From Paraburkholderia caballeronis (lineage in GTDB: Bacteria > Pseudomonadota > Gammaproteobacteria > Burkholderiales > Burkholderiaceae): a stretch of 64,000 nucleotides of DNA. The stretch spans positions 248,001 to 312,000 of the forward strand of contig NZ_FNSR01000002.1 of assembly GCF_900104845.1 (NCBI RefSeq), written 5' to 3'. The notes under the pieces are model-generated. The model was given only the letters and a program-made list of their open reading frames with translations, had not been told where the DNA came from and made no database searches. Shown here in pieces: positions 17,795 to 25,754 of this stretch. Each line of letters begins with the position of its first letter. The first letter of the stretch is position 1. A program made the translations under genes and the position numbers.

Positions 17795-19132
17795 TCAACC
17801 GGCGGCGACGATCTTCGGCGCGCACGCGCACAGCGCGAAGAACTGCGCGCGCACCGCGTCGCCGAGCCACCGGCATTCGTCTCGTTGCGCGCGCTCCCAT
17901 CCGTCGATGCGCGCCTGCAACTCCGGATGCGTATCGCGAATGGACAGCCGCACCTGCTCCTCGATCGCATTGCGTTTGGCGCGCCACTGCGCGAGCGCGT
18001 CGGCGTCGTCGTCCGACGGCTCCTCGCCGAGCGACGACGACAACGCCTGCCACGTCGCTTCGTAGACGGCCTGCTTCTGCTGGTGATCCTCCACGGTCCA
18101 CTTGCCCGCGTCCATCGCGGCGGACATCCCGAACGAATACAGCAGCAACAGCAGATTCGGCAGGTCGCTGTCCACGAGCGGCAAGACCTTGTCCTCGACC
18201 ATCTTGACGAACCGCAGATCGGCCAACGTCGGACGCAACGCGTCCTGATCCTGATCCGTGTGCTGCGGCGGCGCGTCGGGACGCGCCGCCCATTCGCCGG
18301 CCGCGACGAACTCGCGTTGCAGCGCCAACCACTCCGCGTCCGGCACGCGCTCGCCGTTCAGCTCCCGTCGATGCAGCGCGGCGAGCCGGTCGCACAGCGC
18401 GCGCGCGAAGGCGGTCGCTGCGTAGCGCCGGATGCCGACCACCGGGTCGTGCAGCAGCCAGTTCATCATCACCTGCGACAGCCGCTGCAGGTCGATGCCG
18501 ACCGGCAGCGCGTCCACCAGCGCGACGAACCCGTCGTCGGCCTGCGCGCTCGTCGCCGGGTCGTCGCGAAGCCAGTCCCACAACACCGTGAACATCTTGC
18601 CGAGCACCACCGGACCGCCGATGGTGTCGGCAAACCCGCCGGTTTCCGTCTCCACGCTGTTCGCGGGCAGATGGTCGTCGTCGAACACCGCGTCGCGCAG
18701 ACGGCGCAGCAGATCGGCCTTGCGCGCCGGGTCGCCGCCGAAGCTCGGCACGACCGCGACGGCCGGCAGCGCCGGCGCGTCGGCCGCGGCATCGCTGCCG
18801 GCATGCGTTCCGACCAGATCGTCGAACAGCGCCCTGATCGCCGCCTGCGAGTGGCTGACCTGCGCATGCTTCACTTCGCCGTGGCTGAACAGCATCAGCC
18901 GCGGAATGCTACGGACGTTCATGCGCGCCGCGACTTCGGGGTTCTCGTCGACGTTCAGCTTGACGATCCGGACCCGGCCGTCGTACAGCGCGGCCAGCCG
19001 TTCCATCGTGGGATTGAGCGCGAGGCAGGGGCTGCACCACGGCGCCCAGAAGTCGAGCAGAACCGGAGATCCGGCTTGCAGCACGTCCTGCTCGAACGTC
19101 GCGTCGGTGGTGTCGGTAATCAACAGGCTCAT
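17795..19132 (-). CDS. Thioredoxin-fold protein with large uncharacterised C-terminal domain
   Basis: A 445-residue protein. Residues 1-115 form a thioredoxin domain with WCSPC at 32-36 (Ser in place of the usual Gly of WCGPC) and the cis-proline loop VRSIPRLMLF near 73-82. The remaining 330 residues are helical, begin after an Ala/Pro-rich linker and match nothing I recognise. No signal peptide is visible, so it should act in the cytoplasm, reducing disulfides. It sits between the ABC transporter (22 bases before) and tldD (59 bases after). A sensible role would be to open disulfides of an imported polypeptide before proteolysis, but that is inference from context. An ordinary thioredoxin is only about 110 residues. 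Confidence 0.85.
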   Translation of the reverse strand: MSLLITDTTDATFEQDVLQAGSPVLLDFWAPWCSPCLALNPTMERLAALYDGRVRIVKLNVDENPEVAARMNVRSIPRLMLFSHGEVKHAQVSHSQAAIRALFDDLVGTHAGSDAAADAPALPAVAVVPSFGGDPARKADLLRRLRDAVFDDDHLPANSVETETGGFADTIGGPVVLGKMFTVLWDWLRDDPATSAQADDGFVALVDALPVGIDLQRLSQVMMNWLLHDPVVGIRRYAATAFARALCDRLAALHRRELNGERVPDAEWLALQREFVAAGEWAARPDAPPQHTDQDQDALRPTLADLRFVKMVEDKVLPLVDSDLPNLLLLLYSFGMSAAMDAGKWTVEDHQQKQAVYEATWQALSSSLGEEPSDDDADALAQWRAKRNAIEEQVRLSIRDTHPELQARIDGWERAQRDECRWLGDAVRAQFFALCACAPKIVAAG

Positions 19133-19154
19133 GGTCAATGTATTTCTTTCGGTT

Positions 19155-20957
19155 TCAGTTGAGGGGAACAGCGACGGCGGGCTGCGCGGAACCGTTCCGG
19201 GCGGACCTGCCGTCGTGCACGTGCAATACATGGGTATGGAATACGTCCAGCGCCGGATGGTGCGAGACGCTGAACAGCGTCGTGTCCGGCAGCCGCTCGA
19301 TCAGCAACGCGTACAGATGAAGCTCGGTCTCCGCGTCGAGCGCGCTCGTCGATTCGTCCATCAACAGGTAGTCGGGCCGTTGCAGCAAAACGCGCGCGAT
19401 CGCGAGACGCTGCTGCTCGCCGGGCGACATCCGGTGGCCCCACGGCGCGTGTTCGTCGAGCTGGCCGCAGTAGTGCGCGAGCTGGCAGGCCATCAGCGCG
19501 TCGCGGCACTGCGCATCGGAGAACGCGTCGTCGCCCGACGGATAGCTCAATGCGGCCCTGAGACTGCCCGGCGGCAGATAGTTCTTCTGCGACAGGAACA
19601 GCAGACTCGCGCCGTCCGGAATCCTGACCGTGCCGCTGCCATACGGCCAGATGCCGGCGAGCGCGCGCACCAGCGTGCTCTTGCCGGTGCCCGACGGACC
19701 GCGCACCAGCCAGCGTTCACCCGGCGCCAGCGTGAACGAAAGATCGCGGGCCAGCGTGCGTCCGGCGGGCGTCGTCAGCGTGAGGCCCGTGACGGTCAGC
19801 CCGCGCCCGGCCGTCGCCGCGTGCGCGATTCCTTCGCCGTCCGTCGCATGGCCGGCGGTCCCGGCGGTGCCCGTAGCGGCGGTCGCGCGATCCAGCCCGT
19901 CGAGGCGCGCGACGATGACGCGGAAGTTCTGCAACGCCTGGTAGTTCGTGATGAACCACGACAGCGTCAGCACCAGCGTCGAGAACGCCGACGCCATCAT
20001 CGCCATGTCGCCGAGCGTCACGGCATGCGACAGATAACGCGGCAGCACCGCGAACGTCGGCACGAACACGGCGATGTGCATCAGCACGGTGTTCAGCGGA
20101 AAGAACCGCAGGTTGAAGAACGCGATCTGCCACGAGTTGCGCCACACGGCGTCGAAACCGCGCCGCAGCCGGCGGCTTTCGGTCGGCGCGCCGCCGTACA
20201 GCGCGATCTGCTCCGCGTATTCGCGCACGCCGGTCATCATGAAGCGGCAGTCGGCCTCGGCCCGCTCCTTCGCGAAGTTGAGCCGCATCATCGGCCGTCC
20301 GACCCAGTGGACGAGGCACGAAGTCGCGAACGCGTACAGCAGCGCGACCCAGAACATGTAGCCCGGGACCACGATGGTCCAGCCGAGCACCGTGAAATCG
20401 GCCGGCCCCGACTTGCTCCACAGGATCGACGAGAAGCTGACGAAGCTCACCACCGCGCCGACGAGCCCGATGCTCAGGCTGTAGCTGTGCGACACGAAAT
20501 GATCGACGTCCTGCGAGATGCGCTGATCGGGGTTGTCGACCAGCTGATCGCGCTCGATCCGGTAGAACGCGCCGTTCGACAGCCAGCGGTCGATCAGGCG
20601 TTCGGTGAGCCAGCGTCGCCAGCCGATTTCCAGCGTCGACCGCGACAGGTTCTCCAGCACGGTGGACAGCGCGATGCCGACCATCACCGCGGCCAGTTCG
20701 AGCCCGAGCGAAGGCATCACGGCGGCGTTGTACGCCTGAACCGCGTCCATGAACCGCCCGTGCCAAGCGTTGAGTTCGACCAGCAACTGGTTGCTGACGA
20801 ACGTCAGGCCGATGCACACGGCCAGCAGCGACAGCGCCGGCCACCTGAATCTCGAAGCGAGGATCGGAAAGGCGAGACGCCCGGCCGCGCGCAGCGTGCC
20901 GCCGGGCGGCACGATCGACGACGCGGAAAGTGGGGAAGATGGCTTCACGGATTGCAC
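19155..20957 (-). CDS. ABC transporter, fused permease-ATPase of YddA/SbmA-like type
   Basis: A 600-residue half transporter of the ABC_membrane_2 class. Five or six membrane segments occupy about 30-330, with LVDNPDQRISQDVDHFV in the coupling region, typical of YddA and peroxisomal ABCD proteins. The ATPase domain has Walker A GPSGTGKST near 420, signature MSPGEQQR and Walker B DYLLMDEST. In the Fus and Ydd systems a transporter of this type (FusD, YddA) is encoded beside a TonB-dependent receptor and a protease, and may return peptides or carry them inward. The start is uncertain: GTG 20957, 11 bases after exbD, or GTG 20948; neither has a good ribosome binding site. It is the fifth gene of the operon. 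Confidence 0.88.
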   Translation of the reverse strand: MQSVKPSSPLSASSIVPPGGTLRAAGRLAFPILASRFRWPALSLLAVCIGLTFVSNQLLVELNAWHGRFMDAVQAYNAAVMPSLGLELAAVMVGIALSTVLENLSRSTLEIGWRRWLTERLIDRWLSNGAFYRIERDQLVDNPDQRISQDVDHFVSHSYSLSIGLVGAVVSFVSFSSILWSKSGPADFTVLGWTIVVPGYMFWVALLYAFATSCLVHWVGRPMMRLNFAKERAEADCRFMMTGVREYAEQIALYGGAPTESRRLRRGFDAVWRNSWQIAFFNLRFFPLNTVLMHIAVFVPTFAVLPRYLSHAVTLGDMAMMASAFSTLVLTLSWFITNYQALQNFRVIVARLDGLDRATAATGTAGTAGHATDGEGIAHAATAGRGLTVTGLTLTTPAGRTLARDLSFTLAPGERWLVRGPSGTGKSTLVRALAGIWPYGSGTVRIPDGASLLFLSQKNYLPPGSLRAALSYPSGDDAFSDAQCRDALMACQLAHYCGQLDEHAPWGHRMSPGEQQRLAIARVLLQRPDYLLMDESTSALDAETELHLYALLIERLPDTTLFSVSHHPALDVFHTHVLHVHDGRSARNGSAQPAVAVPLN

Positions 20958-20968
20958 GCGGGATTCGG

Positions 20969-21376
20969 TCAGGACTTCGGCGACGTGATGAAGTTGATGT
21001 TGGTGAGCCCCGCGCGCTGCGCCGCCGCCAGCAACGTCGCGACCGCCTCGTAGCGGGTCGCGCGGTCGGCGTACAACTGCAACGCCGGCTGCGGCTGCTG
21101 GCCGGCCGCGGCCGCCAGCTTCGCGGCCAGCGCGGCCTCGTCGACCGGCTGCGCGTTCCACATCACCACGCCGCCCGCGTCCACCGACAGCTCGATGCGC
21201 TGCGGCTGGCTCTCGCTCGGCGCGCTGTCCGCGCGCGGCAGCTCCAGCTTCACGGTGTTCGTGATCGCCGGCAGCGTCACCATGAAGACGATCAGCAGCA
21301 CCAGCATCACGTCGATCAGCGGCGTCATGTTGATCTCGGTAATCATGTCGTCCTGCTCGTTGAACGAAGCCGCCAT
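20969..21376 (-). CDS. exbD: ExbD, TonB energy-transducing subunit
   Basis: A 135-residue ExbD/TolR protein with one membrane helix near the N-terminus containing the proton-carrying aspartate in the motif ITEINMTPLIDVMLVLLIVFMV (Asp near 22), followed by a periplasmic domain (LELPRADSAPSES to NINFITSPKS). With ExbB it converts the proton gradient into motion of TonB. It begins one base after exbB ends, so the pair is translationally coupled, and the ABC transporter gene follows. Length is normal for the family. Confidence 0.96.
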   Translation of the reverse strand: MAASFNEQDDMITEINMTPLIDVMLVLLIVFMVTLPAITNTVKLELPRADSAPSESQPQRIELSVDAGGVVMWNAQPVDEAALAAKLAAAAGQQPQPALQLYADRATRYEAVATLLAAAQRAGLTNINFITSPKS

Positions 21377-21377
21377 C

Positions 21378-22106
21378 TCACACCTCCTGCTGGACGAGGA
21401 TCGACGTCACGGTGATCGACGAGCGGTCGATGTTCGTGCCCATGCTCGGACGGCCGCGCTCGCCGCGCATGAAGAACGAATGCAGCTCGTGCCTGAAGCG
21501 GTGCAGCTTGTGCGCGACGCCGCGATGGTTGCGCGCGATCGTGTTGTAGCCGAGCACCGCCGGAATCGCGACGAACAGCCCGAACGCGGTCATCACCAGC
21601 GATTCGCCGACCGGACCCGCGACCTGCGACAGGCTCGACTGCCCCGCCGCGCTGATCCCGACCAGCGCGTGGTAGATCCCCCAGACGGTGCCGAACAGCC
21701 CGATGAACGGCGACGTGCTGCCGATCGACGCGAGCACGCCGAGGCCGCCCGCGAGCCGCGCGAGATGGTCGTCGAGCGCGATGCCGAGGCAGCGGTGCAG
21801 CCATTCGTCGGGCGCGAGCATGTCGTCCGAGCGGGCGCTGCGATACGCCCCGTGCGCGGCTTCGACCAGATCGAGATGCGGATTGCCCGGTCCGGCGCGG
21901 CCGAGCGACGCCTGCGCGTCGGCGAGCGAACCGGCCAGCCAGAAGTTGCGTTCGGCGGCCGTCGTGCGCCGCTTCAGGCGGATCAGCTCGGCCCCCTTGT
22001 AGAAGATGACGCCCCATGACAGCACCGACATGAGGATGAGCAGCAACATGATGGCGCGCGTGATGGCGTCGCCCTGTTGCCAGACGGCATTCAGTCCGAA
22101 TTGCAT
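21378..22106 (-). CDS. exbB: ExbB, TonB energy-transducing subunit
   Basis: A 242-residue MotA/TolQ/ExbB-family channel protein with three membrane segments: AIMLLLILMSVLSWGVIFYK at about 18-37, then two in the C-terminal half including LGVLASIGSTSPFIGLFGTVWGIYHALVGI and GESLVMTAFGLFVAIPAVLGYN, which are the family's most conserved regions. It forms the pentameric pore that drives TonB. The C-terminal tail (RGRPSMGTNIDRSS) is longer than average. It lies 28 bases after tonB. Confidence 0.96.
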   Translation of the reverse strand: MQFGLNAVWQQGDAITRAIMLLLILMSVLSWGVIFYKGAELIRLKRRTTAAERNFWLAGSLADAQASLGRAGPGNPHLDLVEAAHGAYRSARSDDMLAPDEWLHRCLGIALDDHLARLAGGLGVLASIGSTSPFIGLFGTVWGIYHALVGISAAGQSSLSQVAGPVGESLVMTAFGLFVAIPAVLGYNTIARNHRGVAHKLHRFRHELHSFFMRGERGRPSMGTNIDRSSITVTSILVQQEV

Positions 22107-22134
22107 GACGAGGTTCTCCTGAAAGGCGGGGAAA

Positions 22135-22941
22135 TCAGTGGGTCAGATTGAAGGTCAGCGGCTGGACGGCGCGCACGCTGGCCGGCCGGCCGTTGTCGAG
22201 ATACGGCTCGCACTGGCCGGCGCGCAGCGTCTGCACGGCGGCGGCATCGAGTTCGGGGAAACCGCTGCTGGTGTCCACGTCGACCTGGGACGGCTTGCCG
22301 GCGGCGTCGATCGTGACGCGCAGCGTCACCGTGCCTTCGTGATGCAGCCGGCGCGCCACCGACGGATAAGGCGGCTGGCCGAAATGGCAGACGATGCGGG
22401 CCACGTCCTTCACCGCCTGCGACCCCGGCAGATCGAGTTCGCGGCTGGCCGCGGCCGGCGCGCTCTGCGCGGCGGCCGCCGAGGTCGTCGCGGCTGCGGG
22501 CGTCGCCGGCGCGGACGGTTCGGCCACCGCATCGGGAGCCGGCGTCGTGTCGGGTGCCGGCTCGACGTTCACGCGGTGCTGCGACTGCGACCGGTCCGAA
22601 GCCAGCACCGGCGCGCGGCGCGGCGCGGCGTGCCGCGGCGTCAGCGGTTTGGCGACTGGCTTCGGCTCGACGGGTTTCGGCTCGACGGGCGCGGGCGTTG
22701 GGGTCGGCGCGGGCGCCGAAATCAGCGTGACCTGCACGCTCGTTCCCGACGCCGGGCGGCCGGCGGCTTCCGTCGTCAAGGTCGGCGTGTAGCGCACGAG
22801 CGTCAGCAGCGCGAGGCCGTGCAGCAGCAGCGCGAGCGCAATCGCGGTGCCGAGACCGAAACGCATCCGGATCGATGGCCGGATCGCGCGGCCGGTCAAC
22901 GGACGCGACTGCCACGGCAGGCGGGACGACAATGGCTCCAT
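22135..22941 (-). CDS. tonB: TonB energy transducer
   Basis: A 268-residue TonB. One membrane anchor (LGTAIALALLLHGLALLTLV, about 29-48) carries the conserved His of the SHLS-type region, followed by a Pro/Lys-rich spacer (PAPVEPKPVEPKPVAKP) that spans the periplasm, an Ala-rich linker and a C-terminal TonB domain (QPPYPSVARRLHHEGTVTLRVTIDAAGKPSQVDVDTSSG, cut here to its ends). It should contact the TonB box of the receptor encoded 7 bases upstream. Its inclusion in the same operon as one receptor suggests a dedicated transducer, as FusB is in Pectobacterium. Confidence 0.95.
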   Translation of the reverse strand: MEPLSSRLPWQSRPLTGRAIRPSIRMRFGLGTAIALALLLHGLALLTLVRYTPTLTTEAAGRPASGTSVQVTLISAPAPTPTPAPVEPKPVEPKPVAKPLTPRHAAPRRAPVLASDRSQSQHRVNVEPAPDTTPAPDAVAEPSAPATPAAATTSAAAAQSAPAAASRELDLPGSQAVKDVARIVCHFGQPPYPSVARRLHHEGTVTLRVTIDAAGKPSQVDVDTSSGFPELDAAAVQTLRAGQCEPYLDNGRPASVRAVQPLTFNLTH

Positions 22942-22948
22942 GGGCGCC

Positions 22949-25267
22949 TCAGAAATCGTAGACCGCGGTGAGGTAGATCAGCCGACCCGGCAGGACTTCC
23001 ACCAGCGACGTCGCGTAGTCGCCGTACAGCGTCCGGTTCAGCAGGTTCTTCACGCCGAGCGTCGCGCTCCAGTTCCTCGCGTGGTAATAAACGCTCGCGT
23101 CGACGCGGGCCTGGCCGGGTATCGAATGCTCGTTGCCGTCGATGTCGTAGGACACGTAACTGGACCGCGCCAGCACGCCCGCGCCGACGCCCCACCCGTG
23201 CAGCGCCTCGCCCGGCAGGTCGTAGGTCGTCCACAGGCTGACGGCGTGTTTCGGCAACTGGCTGAAGCTGTTCGTCGCGGTCGGCGGCTGATTGCTGTAC
23301 GTGTAGCTCGCGATGACGTTCCAGCCCGGCATCAGGCGTCCGGCGACGTCCGCCTCGATGCCCCGGCTGATGATCCCGGTCGACAGAAACGAAAACCCCG
23401 GATGCAGCGGATCGCCCATCGGCACGTTGTACTGCGCCGCGCGAAACACGGAGACCGAGCCGGTCAGGCGATCGTCGAGCAGATTCAGCTTGACGCCGGC
23501 CTCCACCGAACGGCCGGTGGACGGCGGCGCGCCCGCGCCGCCCACCAGCAGCACGTTGTTCTGCGGCTTGAAGCTGCGCAGCGCGTTCGCGTAGAGCCCG
23601 ACCGTGTCGGTGAGCTGGTACACGACCCCGAGGTTCGGCGACCACGCGCTCTGCGACGCCATCGTGTTGGACCACGCCTGGCCGCGGCTCACGCTCGCGA
23701 GCACGTTGAGCCGCCCCCACCTCAGCTGGTCCTGGAAATACAGGATGTTCTGGAAGTTGTGCTGGTCCGACGACAGCGACGGCGCCGGCGTCGTCGCCAC
23801 TTCGTTCAGCGGCGGCATGCCCGACTGCGGGAACGTCCCGAACGTCATGCCGCCCGAACTTCCGCGCGCCGTAAACCACGACACCGAATAAGCCACGCCC
23901 GCCAGCAGCGTATGGTTGATCGGGCCGGTGTTGAATTTCGCCTGCAGGTTGTTGTCGAGATCGAACGACCGCCCGCGGAATTCGTCCTGATAGCCGACGT
24001 AGATCGCCAGCGGGTCCGAGCCGGGCATCGCGATCGGGATGGCCGAATAGGCGTCGTACGTGCTCTTCTCCGCGTAGTAGCGGGCCTTGCTCTGAAACGT
24101 CAGCGCGGGCGTCAGCTTCTGCTTCAGGTCGTAATAGACGGACGTGCTGTTCACGGACAGATGGTCGTCCGCGCGGCCGGATAATGCCGTGAGCGGCGCG
24201 GGGCCGTCCGCCAGCGCGAAGGTCCACGCGGGCGGCGCCTGCCGGGCCGTGTGCTGCTCGAATCCGACCACCAGGTCGGTGCCGCCGCTGCGCCAGCCGA
24301 CCGACGGCGCGAGATAAAAATCGCGCTTGCCGTCGTGGCCGGTGAAGTCCTGCCCCGCCCGCTGTCCCGACACCACGAAACGATAGGTGAGCTTCTTGTC
24401 GTCGGTGACCGCGCCGGCCAGATCGAGCGCGGCCATGTAGTCGCCGTACGAGCCGACCTGCACGGTCGTTTCGCGAACCCGTTCCGCCTGCGGACGCTTG
24501 AGGTTCACGTTGACGATGCCGGCCGGGTCCGCCGCGCCGGCCAGAATCGCGCTCGCGCCTTTCAGCACCTCGACGCTTGCGAGCGCAACTGTCGGCAGCG
24601 CGAGCGCGGAGTCCGCCATCGAACCGAGGCCCATCCCGCCGTTGAGCGTGACGGACGCCGACATGCCGCGGATCGTCGGCGTGCCGCCGATCGACGTCGA
24701 GCCGGAATTCGAGATCGTGACGCTGCTGACGTTGCGCAGCACGTCGCCGACCGACTGGGCCTGCTGGCTCGTGATGACGTCCTGGGTCACGACCTGCACC
24801 GACTGCGGAATCTCCGACAGCGGCGTGTCGGTGCGCGTGGCCGTCGACGTGGACTCCGCGATGAAACCGCGCGTCGGCTCCGCCGCGCTGTCGGTCACCG
24901 TGATGGTCGGCAACACGCTGGGCGCGGCATTCGCGCCCGGCTCCTTGCGCGGCGGCGGCGACGTCTCGATCACGAAGGTCCGCGGATCCTGCTGGCGGGC
25001 CGTCAGCCCGCTGCCCAACAACAGGTGATCGAGCGCCTGCGGCACCGTCAACGCGCCGGACACCGCCGGCGCGCTGCGGCCGGCGACGAGGCCGTCCGGC
25101 GCGAGAATATCGACGCCGCGTTCCCGCGCAAGCTGGGACAACGCTGTCGACAACGGCTGCGCCGGCAGGTTGATCGCCGTCTGCGCGAACAGCCCGGCGC
25201 TCGCCGTGCTCGCGGCCACCCACACGACGCGGCATGCGAGCGTCTTCTGACTCCATCCGAAAAACAT
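22949..25267 (-). CDS. TonB-dependent outer membrane receptor with STN signalling domain
   Basis: A 772-residue receptor. A signal peptide (about 1-28, ending GLFAQ) precedes an STN domain (TAINLPAQPLSTALSQLARERGVDIL to DPRTFVIE), then a plug with TDTPLSEIPQSVQVVTQDVI and a 22-strand barrel ending in YLTAVYDF with terminal Phe. The STN domain links it to FecR-type signalling, so the FecI/FecR pair at 12278-13799 may respond to it. It is annotated by sequence type as a siderophore-type receptor, but its operon partners (TonB-ExbBD, YddA-like ABC, TldD/E) resemble protein-import systems, so the ligand is open. The ATG at 25267 has AGAAGG 9 bases upstream. It heads the operon. Confidence 0.93.
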   Translation of the reverse strand: MFFGWSQKTLACRVVWVAASTASAGLFAQTAINLPAQPLSTALSQLARERGVDILAPDGLVAGRSAPAVSGALTVPQALDHLLLGSGLTARQQDPRTFVIETSPPPRKEPGANAAPSVLPTITVTDSAAEPTRGFIAESTSTATRTDTPLSEIPQSVQVVTQDVITSQQAQSVGDVLRNVSSVTISNSGSTSIGGTPTIRGMSASVTLNGGMGLGSMADSALALPTVALASVEVLKGASAILAGAADPAGIVNVNLKRPQAERVRETTVQVGSYGDYMAALDLAGAVTDDKKLTYRFVVSGQRAGQDFTGHDGKRDFYLAPSVGWRSGGTDLVVGFEQHTARQAPPAWTFALADGPAPLTALSGRADDHLSVNSTSVYYDLKQKLTPALTFQSKARYYAEKSTYDAYSAIPIAMPGSDPLAIYVGYQDEFRGRSFDLDNNLQAKFNTGPINHTLLAGVAYSVSWFTARGSSGGMTFGTFPQSGMPPLNEVATTPAPSLSSDQHNFQNILYFQDQLRWGRLNVLASVSRGQAWSNTMASQSAWSPNLGVVYQLTDTVGLYANALRSFKPQNNVLLVGGAGAPPSTGRSVEAGVKLNLLDDRLTGSVSVFRAAQYNVPMGDPLHPGFSFLSTGIISRGIEADVAGRLMPGWNVIASYTYSNQPPTATNSFSQLPKHAVSLWTTYDLPGEALHGWGVGAGVLARSSYVSYDIDGNEHSIPGQARVDASVYYHARNWSATLGVKNLLNRTLYGDYATSLVEVLPGRLIYLTAVYDF

Positions 25268-25604
25268 GAGTGAATTTCCTTCTATCCCGTTGGCCCGCTT
25301 TCACACTGCACTGCCGGCAGAGATGCAGTCCTCACTGTTAAAGCCGAGCGGATGAAGGAAACGGTACCGTCGCGGGTGGTAAATTTTTTTAATTCATTTG
25401 CGGATGGCGATAGTTTTTTTAAACGCCGCCCGTCATGCGCGGTACGTGCGTTCACTCAATAGCGGCGCGCAAGCCGGCCCTGTCCCTCCCCGCTCCTGTC
25501 TGCAAAGCGCCTATTACCGGTGGCCGCGACAAGCATATTGGCCCACCAATTCCCATGGCCACGCCCCACAAAAGCGATACGGGTATTCCCAGGTACGCCA
25601 TTCG
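25268..25604. other. Intergenic region upstream of the TonB receptor operon
   Basis: This divergent spacer holds the promoter of the receptor operon on the minus strand and leads to the porin promoter on the plus strand. Poly-T/A tracts around 25384-25425 and a 10-bp palindrome ACGGTACCGT at 25361-25370 stand out. I looked for a Fur box and for a FecI-type -35/-10 pair and could not identify either with confidence. No gene is seen. Confidence 0.5.
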
Positions 25605-25634
25605 TTGACATGAATCATGGCGAGACCCTAGCAT
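25605..25634 (+). promoter_or_regulatory. Predicted promoter of porin gene
   Basis: TTGACA at 25605-25610 and TAGCAT at 25629-25634 are separated by 18 bases. The -35 element is a perfect match. The predicted start near 25641 falls inside the operator-like sequence below. Confidence 0.6.
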
Positions 25635-25649
25635 CTGGTGGTGCCAATT
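25633..25649. promoter_or_regulatory. GntR (FadR-type) operator-like site before porin
   Basis: ATCTGGTGGTGCCAATT matches the FadR-subfamily pattern AATTGGT-N3-ACCAATT at 11 of 14 defined positions. It overlaps the -10 region of the porin promoter, the expected place for repression. Better versions of the same site lie before the Rieske operon and the MFS gene. Confidence 0.55.
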
Positions 25650-25754
25650 TGGACTTCCAATTTGATGGGTCCACCTCGCGATGCCGCGATTGCGTTCCTT
25701 CGCAAGCCGGCGGCGAGCGAAACGCACACGACAATTCGAACCATTGGAGACAAG

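Noticed and set aside
25268..25440. Fur box or FecI-type promoter upstream of the STN receptor
   Set aside because: AT-rich runs and a 10-bp palindrome are present, but no stretch matched a Fur box or an ECF -35/-10 pair well enough to report.
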